Positions 43,762-52,500 of a stretch of DNA of 64,000 nucleotides are shown here, piece after piece; positions within the stretch are counted from its first letter, which is position 1; each line of letters begins with the position of its first letter. The notes under the pieces are model-generated. The model saw only the letters and a list, made by a program, of their open reading frames with translations, had not been told where the DNA came from and did not search any database. Location: positions 94,903 to 158,902 of the forward strand of contig NZ_JAVRHQ010000007.1 in the NCBI RefSeq assembly GCF_031846485.1, given 5' to 3'. Made by a program: the position numbers and the translations under genes. The DNA is from Autumnicola tepida (GTDB taxonomy: Bacteria; Bacteroidota; Bacteroidia; Flavobacteriales; Flavobacteriaceae).

Positions 43762-46083
43762 ATGAAAAGATTTATTATTGCTGCAGGATGCTTTGTTTTC
43801 GCAGCACTCAATATTAACGCGCAGGAAAATCAGCAAAAAACAGATGCTGAAATTTCTTCAAGGACCGAAGAGATCCTGTCCAAAATGACTTTAGAAGAAA
43901 AAGTTGGTCAGATGACGCAGGTCACCCTGGATGTAATTGGCGAGGGAGAAGACCGTTATTCCAGTTATGAGCCTTTTAATTTAGATGAAGCCCTTGTTAA
44001 AAAAGCAGTAGGGAAATATAAAGTTGGTTCTTTCCTGAATACGGCAAACAACCGCGCCCTGCCCAGGGAAAAATGGTATTCCATTATAAGTAAGATCCAG
44101 GAGATCAATTCCGAAGAAACCCGCCTGGACATCCCTATTATTTATGGGGTAGACGAAATTCATGGAGCTACCTATACGGCAGGTGCAACTATGTTCCCGC
44201 AACAAATAGCGCAGGGAGCAAGCCGTAATCCTCAACTCGTGCAGCGTGGCGCTGAAATTACCGCTTATGAAACCCGGGCAAGCGGGATTCCATGGAACTT
44301 TTCCCCTGTTCTTGATTTGGGACTGGATCCAAGGTTTTCCAGGATGTGGGAATCTTTCGGGGAAGATCCATATCTGGTTTCCACCCTGGGAGTTGCCATG
44401 ATTGATGGTTATGAAGGTGTAGATAACAATATTGGCAATCCGGAGCATATCGCTTCCACAATGAAACATTTTCTAGGTTATCATGCCGTAACCTCAGGAA
44501 AAGACAGAACTCCATCTTACATTCCTGAAAGTGCTTTACGCGAATATCATTTGCCTTCATTTAAAGCAGCTGTTGAAGCCGGTGCACATACCATAATGGT
44601 AAATTCAGGAATAATTAATGGCGTGCCTGTTCATGCAAATTACGACCTGCTCACAAAGTTGCTTAAAGAAGAACTTGGTTTTGAAGGATTAGTAGTGACA
44701 GATTGGGCAGATATTGAAAACCTGCACCGCAGGGACCGTATTGCTAAAAATGATAAGGAGGCCATTAAAATGGCCATTAATGCCGGCGTAGATATGAGTA
44801 TGGTACCTTATCAGTACGAACGTTTTGTGGACAATCTTCTGGAACTGGTAAAAGAAGGAGAAGTAGAAACATCGCGTATAGACGATGCCGTGAGACGGAT
44901 CATAAAAGTAAAACTGGCTCTCAATTTATTTGAAACGCCCGTTACCAATCCTGATGATTATCCAAAATTTGGAAGCAAGGAATTCGAGCAGGCTTCTTAC
45001 AACATGGCTGCTGAAGCTATTACCCTTCTGAAGAACGAGGGGAATATACTGCCTTTGAAGAAAAATGCAAAAGTACTGGTAACCGGCCCTAATGCGAATT
45101 CAATGCGTACCCTCAACGGTGCATGGACCTATTCCTGGCAGGGAGAAAAGGTGCCGGAATTTGCACAATCTTATAATACAGTTCTGGAAGCCGTTCAAAA
45201 TGAAATCGGGAAGAAAAACGTGACCTATGTGCCCGGAGTGCAGTATGTGGAAGGCGGCAATTACTATGAAGATGAAAAAGCTGATTTTGATAAAGCTGTT
45301 TCCGCGGCGAAAAAAGCAGATTATATTCTGCTTGTAGTAGGTGAAAATACCTATACAGAAAAGCCCGGCGACCTGAATGACCTTTACCTTTCAGACAATC
45401 AAACCGAACTGGCCCAAAAGCTTGCTGCCACTGGAAAACCGGTAATATTGATATTGAATGAAGGCCGTCCAAGGATCATCAGTAAATTTGAAAAGCAGGT
45501 GCCTGCAATAATCCAGGCTTATCTGCCTGGAAATTACGGGGGAGATGCGCTGGCAGATATTATATTTGGAGATGTAAATCCTTCAGGAAAAATTCCTTAT
45601 AATTATCCCCGTTATCCCAATGCGCTGATTCCCTACATTCATAAACCTTCTGAAGAGCAGACAAAGGCTGAAGGGGTTTATAATTATGAAGCCGATTACA
45701 ACCCTCAGTTTTCTTTTGGGGACGGGTTAAGTTATACTACTTTTAAGTATGAAAACATGGAGCTCGATAAATCTTCCATTATGCCAAACCAAAGCCTGAA
45801 GGTGAAAGTAAAAGTTACCAATACCGGTGACAGGGCAGGAAAAGAAGTGGTAGAGCTTTATACTTCAGACCAGTATGCCACCCAAATTACACCCGATGTT
45901 AAGCGACTACGCCGCTTCGAGAAAATAAATCTTGAACCCGGGGAATCCCGAATCTTGGAATTCAGCTTAAATCCAGAAGACCTCTTTTACTATAATGCTA
46001 AAGGTGAAAAGGTACTGGAAGCAGGTGAGTTTGAAGTGCAGATTAAAGATTTGAAACAAAAATTTGAGCTTAAAGAAAAATAA
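43762..46083 (+). CDS. bglX: GH3 beta-glucosidase, BglX-like
   Basis: A 773-residue periplasmic enzyme (signal peptide ending NINAQ). GH3 N-domain: MTLEEKVGQMTQ, KHFLGYHAV and VVTDWADIE with the nucleophile at about Asp314. The C-domain carries LVTGPNAN and GENTYTEKPGD, and a fibronectin-III-like domain ends the protein (LKVKVKVTNTGDRAGKEVV). It should release glucose from beta-linked oligosaccharides made by the two GH30 enzymes and imported by SusC/SusD. ATG 43762 was chosen over an in-frame codon at 43732 that overlaps the GH30 gene, because the signal peptide starts there. Confidence 0.93.
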   Translation: MKRFIIAAGCFVFAALNINAQENQQKTDAEISSRTEEILSKMTLEEKVGQMTQVTLDVIGEGEDRYSSYEPFNLDEALVKKAVGKYKVGSFLNTANNRALPREKWYSIISKIQEINSEETRLDIPIIYGVDEIHGATYTAGATMFPQQIAQGASRNPQLVQRGAEITAYETRASGIPWNFSPVLDLGLDPRFSRMWESFGEDPYLVSTLGVAMIDGYEGVDNNIGNPEHIASTMKHFLGYHAVTSGKDRTPSYIPESALREYHLPSFKAAVEAGAHTIMVNSGIINGVPVHANYDLLTKLLKEELGFEGLVVTDWADIENLHRRDRIAKNDKEAIKMAINAGVDMSMVPYQYERFVDNLLELVKEGEVETSRIDDAVRRIIKVKLALNLFETPVTNPDDYPKFGSKEFEQASYNMAAEAITLLKNEGNILPLKKNAKVLVTGPNANSMRTLNGAWTYSWQGEKVPEFAQSYNTVLEAVQNEIGKKNVTYVPGVQYVEGGNYYEDEKADFDKAVSAAKKADYILLVVGENTYTEKPGDLNDLYLSDNQTELAQKLAATGKPVILILNEGRPRIISKFEKQVPAIIQAYLPGNYGGDALADIIFGDVNPSGKIPYNYPRYPNALIPYIHKPSEEQTKAEGVYNYEADYNPQFSFGDGLSYTTFKYENMELDKSSIMPNQSLKVKVKVTNTGDRAGKEVVELYTSDQYATQITPDVKRLRRFEKINLEPGESRILEFSLNPEDLFYYNAKGEKVLEAGEFEVQIKDLKQKFELKEK

Positions 46084-46114
46084 GCCATTAACATGACAAT
46101 TTTTACACATAGAA

Positions 46115-46138
46115 AGGCCCTTAGATTATCCCGGGCCT
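46115..46138 (+). terminator. Weak terminator-like hairpin after bglX
   Basis: AGGCCC and GGGCCT form a 6-bp G/C-rich stem with a 12-nt loop, 31 bp after the bglX stop. No T-run follows, so this is a weak call. Confidence 0.35.
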
Positions 46139-46265
46139 CACTATTTATATAACTTATGTCTGAATTTTTAATTTTATTCTTTTCATTATTAAAATTCACG
46201 AGTATGGGTATTGTTTAAGTCATGAAAGGCTTTTTGAGACGCTCTTGAAGATAATTCGTCTAAAA

Positions 46266-46380
46266 GGATTTATTCTTTGTAGGGTAATACCTCGAGGCTT
46301 GCCTCGTCAGTAAACGAATTAAATTTGAAAAAGTGTTCCACTAAAATGCTCCGTGGGTTTGCCCCGGAGAAACTTTACTA
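46266..46380. repeat. Structured two-hairpin intergenic repeat, copy 1
   Basis: About 115 bp that match 62579-62693 by roughly three quarters. Hairpin 1 is CGAGG-CTTG-CCTCG (46293-46306). Hairpin 2 lies in CTCCGTGGG-TTTG-CCCCGGAG. The block between contains CGTCAGTAAA. It sits in the 378-bp gap between bglX and integrase B. It resembles REP-type dispersed repeats; nothing codes through it. Confidence 0.75.
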
Positions 46381-46461
46381 CAAAATTTAAAATGAAATGA
46401 GCAAGTTCTTAGGAGGATAGGTAGCAATTCTCTTAATCCATAAACCAGTTCGGAATTAAAC

Positions 46462-47682
46462 TTAAAACTTATTTAATTCCTCTTGATAAACATCCATAAG
46501 GTTGGAGGGAAGTGATTTCAGATAAATTTGAGTAGTATTTAATTTACTATGGCCTAACATCTCCGAAATAGCCATAAGAGGAATATTTTTTAGCATTGCA
46601 TGAGTGGCGAAGCTATGCCTGGAAACATATGATGTCAGCTTCTCATCTATGCCACATCGCTCTGCCAGTCGTTTTAATCCATCATTGTATCGATGCAAGG
46701 CGTCTTTGGCATCCTTATACTGTAACTCCAGTTTTTCTCTCTTGATAATTGGTAATATGAAATCTCCTGGCTTTTTATCTTTTGTGTAGTAAGTAATAAT
46801 TTCTAGTAAAGGTTCAGTTATTTTTATATCGTACAGCTTTGAAGTTTTTTTACGCTGAAATCTTATGCGACCATCCATAATATTTTCCACCTTTAGGAAT
46901 GCCATGTCAATGAATGACATACCGAAGAGCATATATGAAAATATGAAATAATTCCTGTAGTGAATCATAAAGTCAGACGGATCAATTTTGGCTTGAAGTA
47001 TTTTCTTGATGGATTCTATCTTTATAGCTCTCTTTGCCGTCGGTACTGTCTTTATCTGATAATTATAAAAGGGATAAGCCTCCCTTTGGATAACTCCTTC
47101 CTTAATTCCTCTATTATAGATCGCTCTAAGTGTTCGCATATATGAAGCAACCCCATTGATGCTATTCTTAGATTTAGATAAATGGAAACGTTCGAAATCT
47201 ACCAGAAATTCATAATTAACTTCATTAAACTTTACGTCTTTTCCTTTTGTGAATTTTCTCAAGATATTGATTAAATGCTGATAGCTTTGTGCTGTGCCAA
47301 AACGTTTGGTGGCCTTTAGCTCTGCGACTTTAGATTCACCAAATTCGAAAAAAGAATCATATCTATTCTTCCCTACCAGACGATTTTTTAATTGCTTAAT
47401 TGATAAAAATCTAAGTTCACCATTCTCTTTTAGCTTATTCACTTTATCCTGATATGTAACCAGCTCCTTGAGTAATAAATTATTTAGGTGGAACAGAGAA
47501 TCCGTGCCTTTATAGGACCCCTTGATCTTTTTCTTTTTATCGTCCCAACATTCCTCCGGAATTGCGTGTCCTGTTGCTATAGATGTAGTTTTTTGGTAAT
47601 GGCCAAGACGAATTATAACCGGAAATTTGCCATCTTTCCGACTTCTTCTTTTGTCTAAACTAAGGGTTAAACTCGTCTGCAT
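46462..47682 (-). CDS. Tyrosine recombinase (integrase B)
   Basis: A 406-residue Bacteroidota-type integrase. Arm-binding domain (SLTLSLDKRRSRKDGKFPVI), SAM-like domain (about 110-205) and catalytic domain with Arg around FGMSFIDMAFLKVENI, the SRHSFATHAM box II, and LGHSKLNTTQIYLKSL with the box III His and Tyr. It shares the fold and only modest similarity with integrase A, so the two islands have distinct recombinases that use the same tRNA-Met core. The frame is open to 47739, but ATG 47682 fits the arm domain. It reads away from att site 2, 148 bp distant. Palindromes and tandem repeats in its promoter region are listed separately. Confidence 0.93.
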   Translation of the reverse strand: MQTSLTLSLDKRRSRKDGKFPVIIRLGHYQKTTSIATGHAIPEECWDDKKKKIKGSYKGTDSLFHLNNLLLKELVTYQDKVNKLKENGELRFLSIKQLKNRLVGKNRYDSFFEFGESKVAELKATKRFGTAQSYQHLINILRKFTKGKDVKFNEVNYEFLVDFERFHLSKSKNSINGVASYMRTLRAIYNRGIKEGVIQREAYPFYNYQIKTVPTAKRAIKIESIKKILQAKIDPSDFMIHYRNYFIFSYMLFGMSFIDMAFLKVENIMDGRIRFQRKKTSKLYDIKITEPLLEIITYYTKDKKPGDFILPIIKREKLELQYKDAKDALHRYNDGLKRLAERCGIDEKLTSYVSRHSFATHAMLKNIPLMAISEMLGHSKLNTTQIYLKSLPSNLMDVYQEELNKF

Positions 47683-47702
47683 CAGATAAATATACGTAAA
47701 AA

Positions 47703-47724
47703 ATTTGCACATAATTTGCACATA
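47703..47724. repeat. Two tandem 11-bp repeats at the right end of element B
   Basis: ATTTGCACATA twice in tandem, identical to 28398-28419. It lies between integrase B and att site 2. Candidate arm-type integrase sites. Confidence 0.85.
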
Positions 47725-47728
47725 TTTT

Positions 47729-47760
47729 TTTGATATCAAAGAGAATCATTTGATATCAAA
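47729..47760. promoter_or_regulatory. Two 12-bp palindromes TTTGATATCAAA upstream of integrase B
   Basis: Perfect palindromes at 47729-47740 and 47749-47760, centre-to-centre 20 bp (two helical turns). They sit where the integrase promoter should be and look like a dimer-binding operator pair, either for an element-encoded repressor or for control of excision. Confidence 0.65.
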
Positions 47761-47829
47761 TTTCATTAAAATGTTGATAACCAATTAAATATGTTTCTAT
47801 TTGATTTACTTTAATTGGAAAAAAACACA

Positions 47830-47872
47830 CTCATAATCAAGGGGTCCCTGGTTCGAGCCCAGGTGGGACCAC
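47830..47872 (+). other. att site 2: 3' half of tRNA-Met (CAT)
   Basis: Identical over 43 bp to att site 1, starting at tRNA position 32 (anticodon loop). The sequence before it (AAAACACA) does not supply the 5' anticodon strand, so this too is only a half tRNA. It marks the right end of element B. Confidence 0.88.
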
Positions 47873-47882
47873 TCATAAATAT

Positions 47883-47916
47883 AGGCTTCACGAGGTTATA
47901 CCTGTGAAGCCTTTAT
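47883..47916 (+). terminator. tRNA-type terminator after att site 2
   Basis: AGGCTTCAC pairs perfectly with GTGAAGCCT, with inner AGGT-TAT-ACCT. It is followed by TTTATTTG. It is homologous to the hairpin at 28362-28396, with base changes in the arm and loop. Confidence 0.8.
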
Positions 47917-48293
47917 TTGTTTGCACATAAACGGAATCTTTTTTTAAATCCTTAAAAGTAGAATGGGTTTATAGGTAGTTATAAATTAAGATTTAAAGCC
48001 GAGTTATCTATCTTTTAGTGGATCACGTCCTGGTATATACCAGAAGAAGACATTCTTATTTAGGCAACAGAACTGTTAAAGGATTTGAATTAGATATGTA
48101 TAATCACCAACTAATAGCTTAGTCACTCAACTTAAAGTCCAGGTTTTATTGCAAGTCCAACATTTTGGGGTAGATTATCCCTGTGAATTACTGAAAGTTT
48201 TGAGAAATACGGAGATAGAAAGAAAAGTTCAGGTGATAATAAAACAAACTGCTAAAACTCTTTTTTTTATTTTTACAGACAAACCATTTTAAA
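47917..48293. other. Gap between att site 2 and lacI
   Basis: It begins with one TTTGCACATA motif (about 47920-47929) followed by AACGG, at the same place as the tandem pair beyond att site 1. The remaining 360 bp are AT-rich with no gene, clear operator or hairpin seen. Confidence 0.55.
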
Positions 48294-49331
48294 ATGACCA
48301 TAAAAGAAATAGCTAAAAGAGCAAATGTATCTTTGGGAACAGTAGATAGAGTTATTCATGATCGGGGAAAAGTTTCTAAAGAAACAAAAGAAAAGATTTT
48401 ACGAATTTTAAAGGAGGTTGACTATAAGCCAAATTTCTATGCAAGAGGTCTTGTGCTCAATAAATCCTATGTAATCACAGCCTTAGTGCCTGATTTTGAT
48501 GCCGGTGAATACTGGGAAATGCCTAGCCGTGGAATTAAACAAGCAGCTAAAGATTTAAACCAATTTGGAATTAAAGTAGTCTTTTTTTATTTCGATCAAA
48601 ATGATTCGGAGTCTTTTATTAGGAAAGTCCAGGAAGTTCTTGAATTAAAGCCGGATGGGGTGATTTTAACTCCAGTAATAAATTTTGAGGCTGTAAAATT
48701 ATGTGCAAGATTAAGAACAATGGCAATTCCCTTTTCTATCATTGATTCGAATATACAGAATAGTGGTTCTATAAGTTTTATAGGTCAGGATGCAATCCAA
48801 AGTGGTAGATTGGCAGCAAAACTATTGAGTACATCCACTGGGGGAAAAGGTAAAATATTAATTCTCTCTATCAAGAATAATGAAAATCACAACAAGACTT
48901 TGCAAAAGAGGAGTGAAGGATTTAAAGACTTTTTGTCACAAAGCGATAGTCTTCAGGATATAAAAATAGTTGAGCTTAATGTAGATCAAAGAGAATCTAA
49001 TTGGAAGGAGTGCCTAGAAGATATCCTTGTTGGACAAAATCCTGATGGAATTTATGTGCCAAGCTCAAAGGTACATTTTGTAGCTGAAGTTTTGATGAAA
49101 AGAAAACTTAAAATTAAGCTTGTTGGGAACGATCTAATTGATAATAATTTAGATTTTATAGCTGCGGGTATAATAGATTACATTATTGATCAACGTCCTG
49201 AAACGCAGGGATATTTAGCTGTGGAGAACTTTTATAAATATCTTGTTACCAAGCAGAGGGTGGAGAATGATTATTATTTACCATTAGATATAATAACAAA
49301 AGAAAATTACATGTACTATAGGTCCCAATAG
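48294..49331 (+). CDS. LacI-family transcriptional regulator
   Basis: A 345-residue repressor. The LacI helix-turn-helix is at the N-terminus (TIKEIAKRANVSLGTVDRVI), followed by the hinge (YKPNFYARGLVL) and a periplasmic-binding-protein-like sugar-sensing domain (VITALVPDFD, KPDGVILTPV, SFIGQDAIQSGRLAA). It stands just ahead of PUL C and reads in the same direction. Its likely operator is the TGTGTACGTACACA palindrome found upstream of the next gene and at the end of the window, with a variant right behind its own stop. The inducer is probably a mono- or disaccharide from the PUL C substrate. LacI control of a PUL is less usual than sensor-type control. Confidence 0.92.
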   Translation: MTIKEIAKRANVSLGTVDRVIHDRGKVSKETKEKILRILKEVDYKPNFYARGLVLNKSYVITALVPDFDAGEYWEMPSRGIKQAAKDLNQFGIKVVFFYFDQNDSESFIRKVQEVLELKPDGVILTPVINFEAVKLCARLRTMAIPFSIIDSNIQNSGSISFIGQDAIQSGRLAAKLLSTSTGGKGKILILSIKNNENHNKTLQKRSEGFKDFLSQSDSLQDIKIVELNVDQRESNWKECLEDILVGQNPDGIYVPSSKVHFVAEVLMKRKLKIKLVGNDLIDNNLDFIAAGIIDYIIDQRPETQGYLAVENFYKYLVTKQRVENDYYLPLDIITKENYMYYRSQ

Positions 49332-49342
49332 AGATGGTTATA

Positions 49343-49380
49343 TTTAACTAAAAATGTGTACGTGCACATTTTTAGTTAAA
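49343..49380 (+). terminator. 16-bp-arm hairpin behind lacI containing a variant LacI operator
   Basis: TTTAACTAAAAATGTG pairs perfectly with its complement 6 nt further on; the loop region completes TGTGTACGTGCACA, one base off the 14-bp operator seen at 49478 and 63958. A T-run follows (TTTTTT from about 49381). It may end lacI transcription and also bind the repressor. Confidence 0.75.
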
Positions 49381-49434
49381 TTTTTTATGATATTCCCCCA
49401 GTTTTTATATATTGCAGTCATAATTTTTTCCAAG

Positions 49435-49444
49435 AAAACGTTTT
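49435..49444. promoter_or_regulatory. AAAACGTTTT palindrome upstream of susC
   Basis: A perfect 10-bp palindrome 86 bp before the susC start; the same core with one more base on each side occurs 87 bp before the PUL B susC start (34488-34499). The shared distance suggests a common function. Confidence 0.5.
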
Positions 49445-49477
49445 AGTAGGATAAAATTTAGCATTTATTAATTTTTA

Positions 49478-49493
49478 ATGTGTACGTACACAT
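49478..49493. promoter_or_regulatory. LacI operator candidate upstream of susC
   Basis: ATGTGTACGTACACAT, a perfect 16-bp palindrome ending 36 bp before the susC start. Its core TGTGTACGTACACA recurs at 63958-63971. The position overlaps where the promoter or leader of susC should be, as expected for a repressor site. Confidence 0.8.
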
Positions 49494-49529
49494 AACATTT
49501 ACTTATCAATAATAATAAACATTTAAATT

Positions 49530-52500
49530 ATGTTTAAATACCAAATTAACTGCCTTACATGTGTTCCTTTACGGCTAGCAGTATTAACACTCTTATGGTT
49601 TTATAGTGTTGGGAGCTCCTTTGCTGCACATTCTACTGCAATAGAAAGATCTGTAGATCTAAATCAGGATTTTGAAATAACCGGTACAATCTTAGATAAT
49701 AATGGAGTGCCATTACCGGGTGCTACTGTTTTAGAAAAGGGTACTAATAATGGAGTGCAATCAGATTTTGATGGAAATTTCACCCTGGAAGTCAGTAGCG
49801 AAGACGCTGTTTTGGTGATTTCGTTTGTGGGCTTTGACACACAGGAAATCGCGTTGAATGGCCAATCTACGATTGAAGTGACTTTGGAAGAAAATGCCGC
49901 TGCATTAGATGAGGTAGTAGTTGTAGGGTATGGGACACAGGAAAGAAGCGATTTAACAGGTGCTGTTGAGACCGCAGATCTTGAAACATTTAGAAAATCT
50001 CCTAACACCAACATTGCTCAATCTCTTCAAGGTACAGTTCCAGGCCTTTCAGTAGGTCAGGTAACCAGTTCCGGATCTACACCATCCTTAAATATCCGTG
50101 GATCTTCGACGATTTCCGGTAATAGTAATGTGCTGATTGTTTTGGATGGAATTCAATATAATGGTTCACTGGAATCTATTAATCCTAATGACATCGAATC
50201 GATCAATGTATTAAAGGATGTTAGCTCCACAGCAGTATATGGGGCTCAGGCAGCTAATGGTGTTATCCTTATAACAACAAAATCTGGCGGGTATACACGG
50301 GGAACCCGTGTTTCTGCAAGTTCTTCATATGCCATTCAGGAGCCTACTGAAGATATAAGGCCTATGAGAAGGGAGGAATATTTAAATCATATGTATGATT
50401 TGCTTTATGAGGAAGCTTATTTAGCTCCTGACTATACCCAACCTAATCCCAATTTTAATCTTGAAGATTATATTGATCCTTCGATGTTAACAGAGGATGG
50501 TGAAATTGCGCCTTTTGATTATGACTGGTTTGATGAAGGAACACATAAGGGTTATATTAATGAGAATAAAGTAAGTGTGAGTGGTGGTAGTGAGGCTGTT
50601 AGATATTTATTTTCACTAGGTTTGACAGATCAAGAAAATTTTATACGTAATGATAATTTCCAAAGAAAAAGTATAAGGCTGAATCTTGAAACAAAGGCTA
50701 GAGATTGGTGGAAAATCGGAATTCAATCATTTGGTTCATTTGTAAATAAGGATGGAGCTGAGCCATCTATGGATCGTCTTCTCAGACAATCTCCTTTAAT
50801 TCAACCTTATGATGAAAATGGTAATTTAGTGCCATTTCCTTTTAATACAAATACAGAGAATCCTTTTGTTACCTATGACGTCAATGATTACGAGAGACAC
50901 GACTACTTTTTCGCCAATCTTTATACAGAAATAGATTTTCCATTTCTGACGGGATTATCATATAGATTAAATTTTGGAAATAATTATAGGATAAATAAAT
51001 ACTACAGGGCCAGTGAATATGCTGCGGGTTTTACGGGGGAGGCATTTAAAAACCACAATAACTATTATGATTGGAACCTCGACAATATTCTAACTTATAA
51101 AGATAAATTTGGTAAACATGCGATAAATGCTACGTTATTATATGGGGCAATAAAACGTCAAAATGAATATACCGGCTCAACCGCAAATGGCTTTACCAGA
51201 CTTAGCTTAGGCTATAATAGCTTAGAACAGGGAACCAACCAGTTTGCATATTCAGATGCCTGGCAGGAGACACTTAATTATCAGATGGCCAGGGTGAACT
51301 ATAAATTTGATGATAAGTACATTTTTACTGGTACTATAAGAAGGGATGGTTTTTCTGGGTTTGCGCAAAATAATAAGTACGGTTATTTTCCTTCGGCTGC
51401 GTTGGCCTGGGTGCTTTCAAATGAATCTTTTTTACAAAATGAGAAAATAAATAACCTAAAGCTCAGGGTAGGTTATGGTCTAAGCGGTAACCAAACCAGC
51501 AGGTATAATTCTATAGCAAGCTTAATCACTAGACCAGCTTATATTTATGGTGATGGAGGGTCCACGGCTTTTGGGCAAGAGCAAAATACTTTAGGAAATG
51601 CCGATTTAAGATGGGAAAAAACTACTGGTTTAAATTTAGGTGTGGATTTTTCATTATTTAGTTCTAGAATAAGCGGTAATGTAGAATACTATATTAATAG
51701 GACTAATGATTTATTGTTCCAGGTAGCTATTCCTCATGTTACAGGATTTAATGACATCAATACTAATATTGGGAAATTGGAAAATAAAGGCTTTGAATTA
51801 GGACTTAACACACATAATATAGAAGCTGAAGATTTTTCATGGACCTCTACTATTAATTTCAGTACCAATAAAAACAAAATCTTAGAGTTGACAGGGAGGG
51901 ATTCAGATGGTGATGGCGTAGAGGATGATTTAATTTCCAGTAATCTTTTTATAGGGGAATCCTTAGGAACAATATATGCTTATCAAACAAAGGGTATTTA
52001 TCAGCTAAATGATGAGATTCCAGAGGGATATTTTCCAGGAACTTTAAGAGTTGTAGATCAAAATGGAGATGGAAATATAACTCCCGCAGATGATCGTGTA
52101 ATTTTAGGTAGAAGTGAACCGGCTTATCGTATAGGTTTTATCAATAATCTTAGCTATAAAAATTGGAATTTAAATGTATTTATAAATTCAATCCAGGGAG
52201 GTAAAGACGGCTATCTTGGTTATAATCTTAATCGTTTAGTTCTTGATGACAATGCTTTAAGAGACAACTATCCGAGTGGTGTAAATTTTTGGAGCCCTAA
52301 TAACCCTGCAGGAGATCAACCACTTTCCAGGAACAATGCTACTATAGAACCTGGAGTATGGAAGGACAGAAGTTTTATTAGATTGCAAGATGTTAATCTC
52401 AGCTATTCTTTTGAACCTAATTTAATCGAGAAGTTAAGTCTATCTGATTTAACCCTATTTATTAGTGGTAAGAATATTGCGACCTGGACAGATTGGAAGG

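Larger units (their letters stand above)
28309..47872. mobile_element. Integrative element B (tRNA-Met island carrying a beta-glucan PUL)
   Basis: About 19.6 kb bounded by 43-bp direct repeats of the tRNA-Met 3' half. Identical tandem 11-bp repeats (ATTTGCACATA x2) lie just inside the left end and beside the integrase gene at the right end. Contents from left: three - strand mobilization/DNA-binding genes, a regulator, a complete susC/susD PUL, and a tyrosine integrase. No relaxase, coupling protein or type IV secretion genes are present, so it should be unable to transfer alone. It could be mobilised in trans or be a remnant. Confidence 0.82.
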
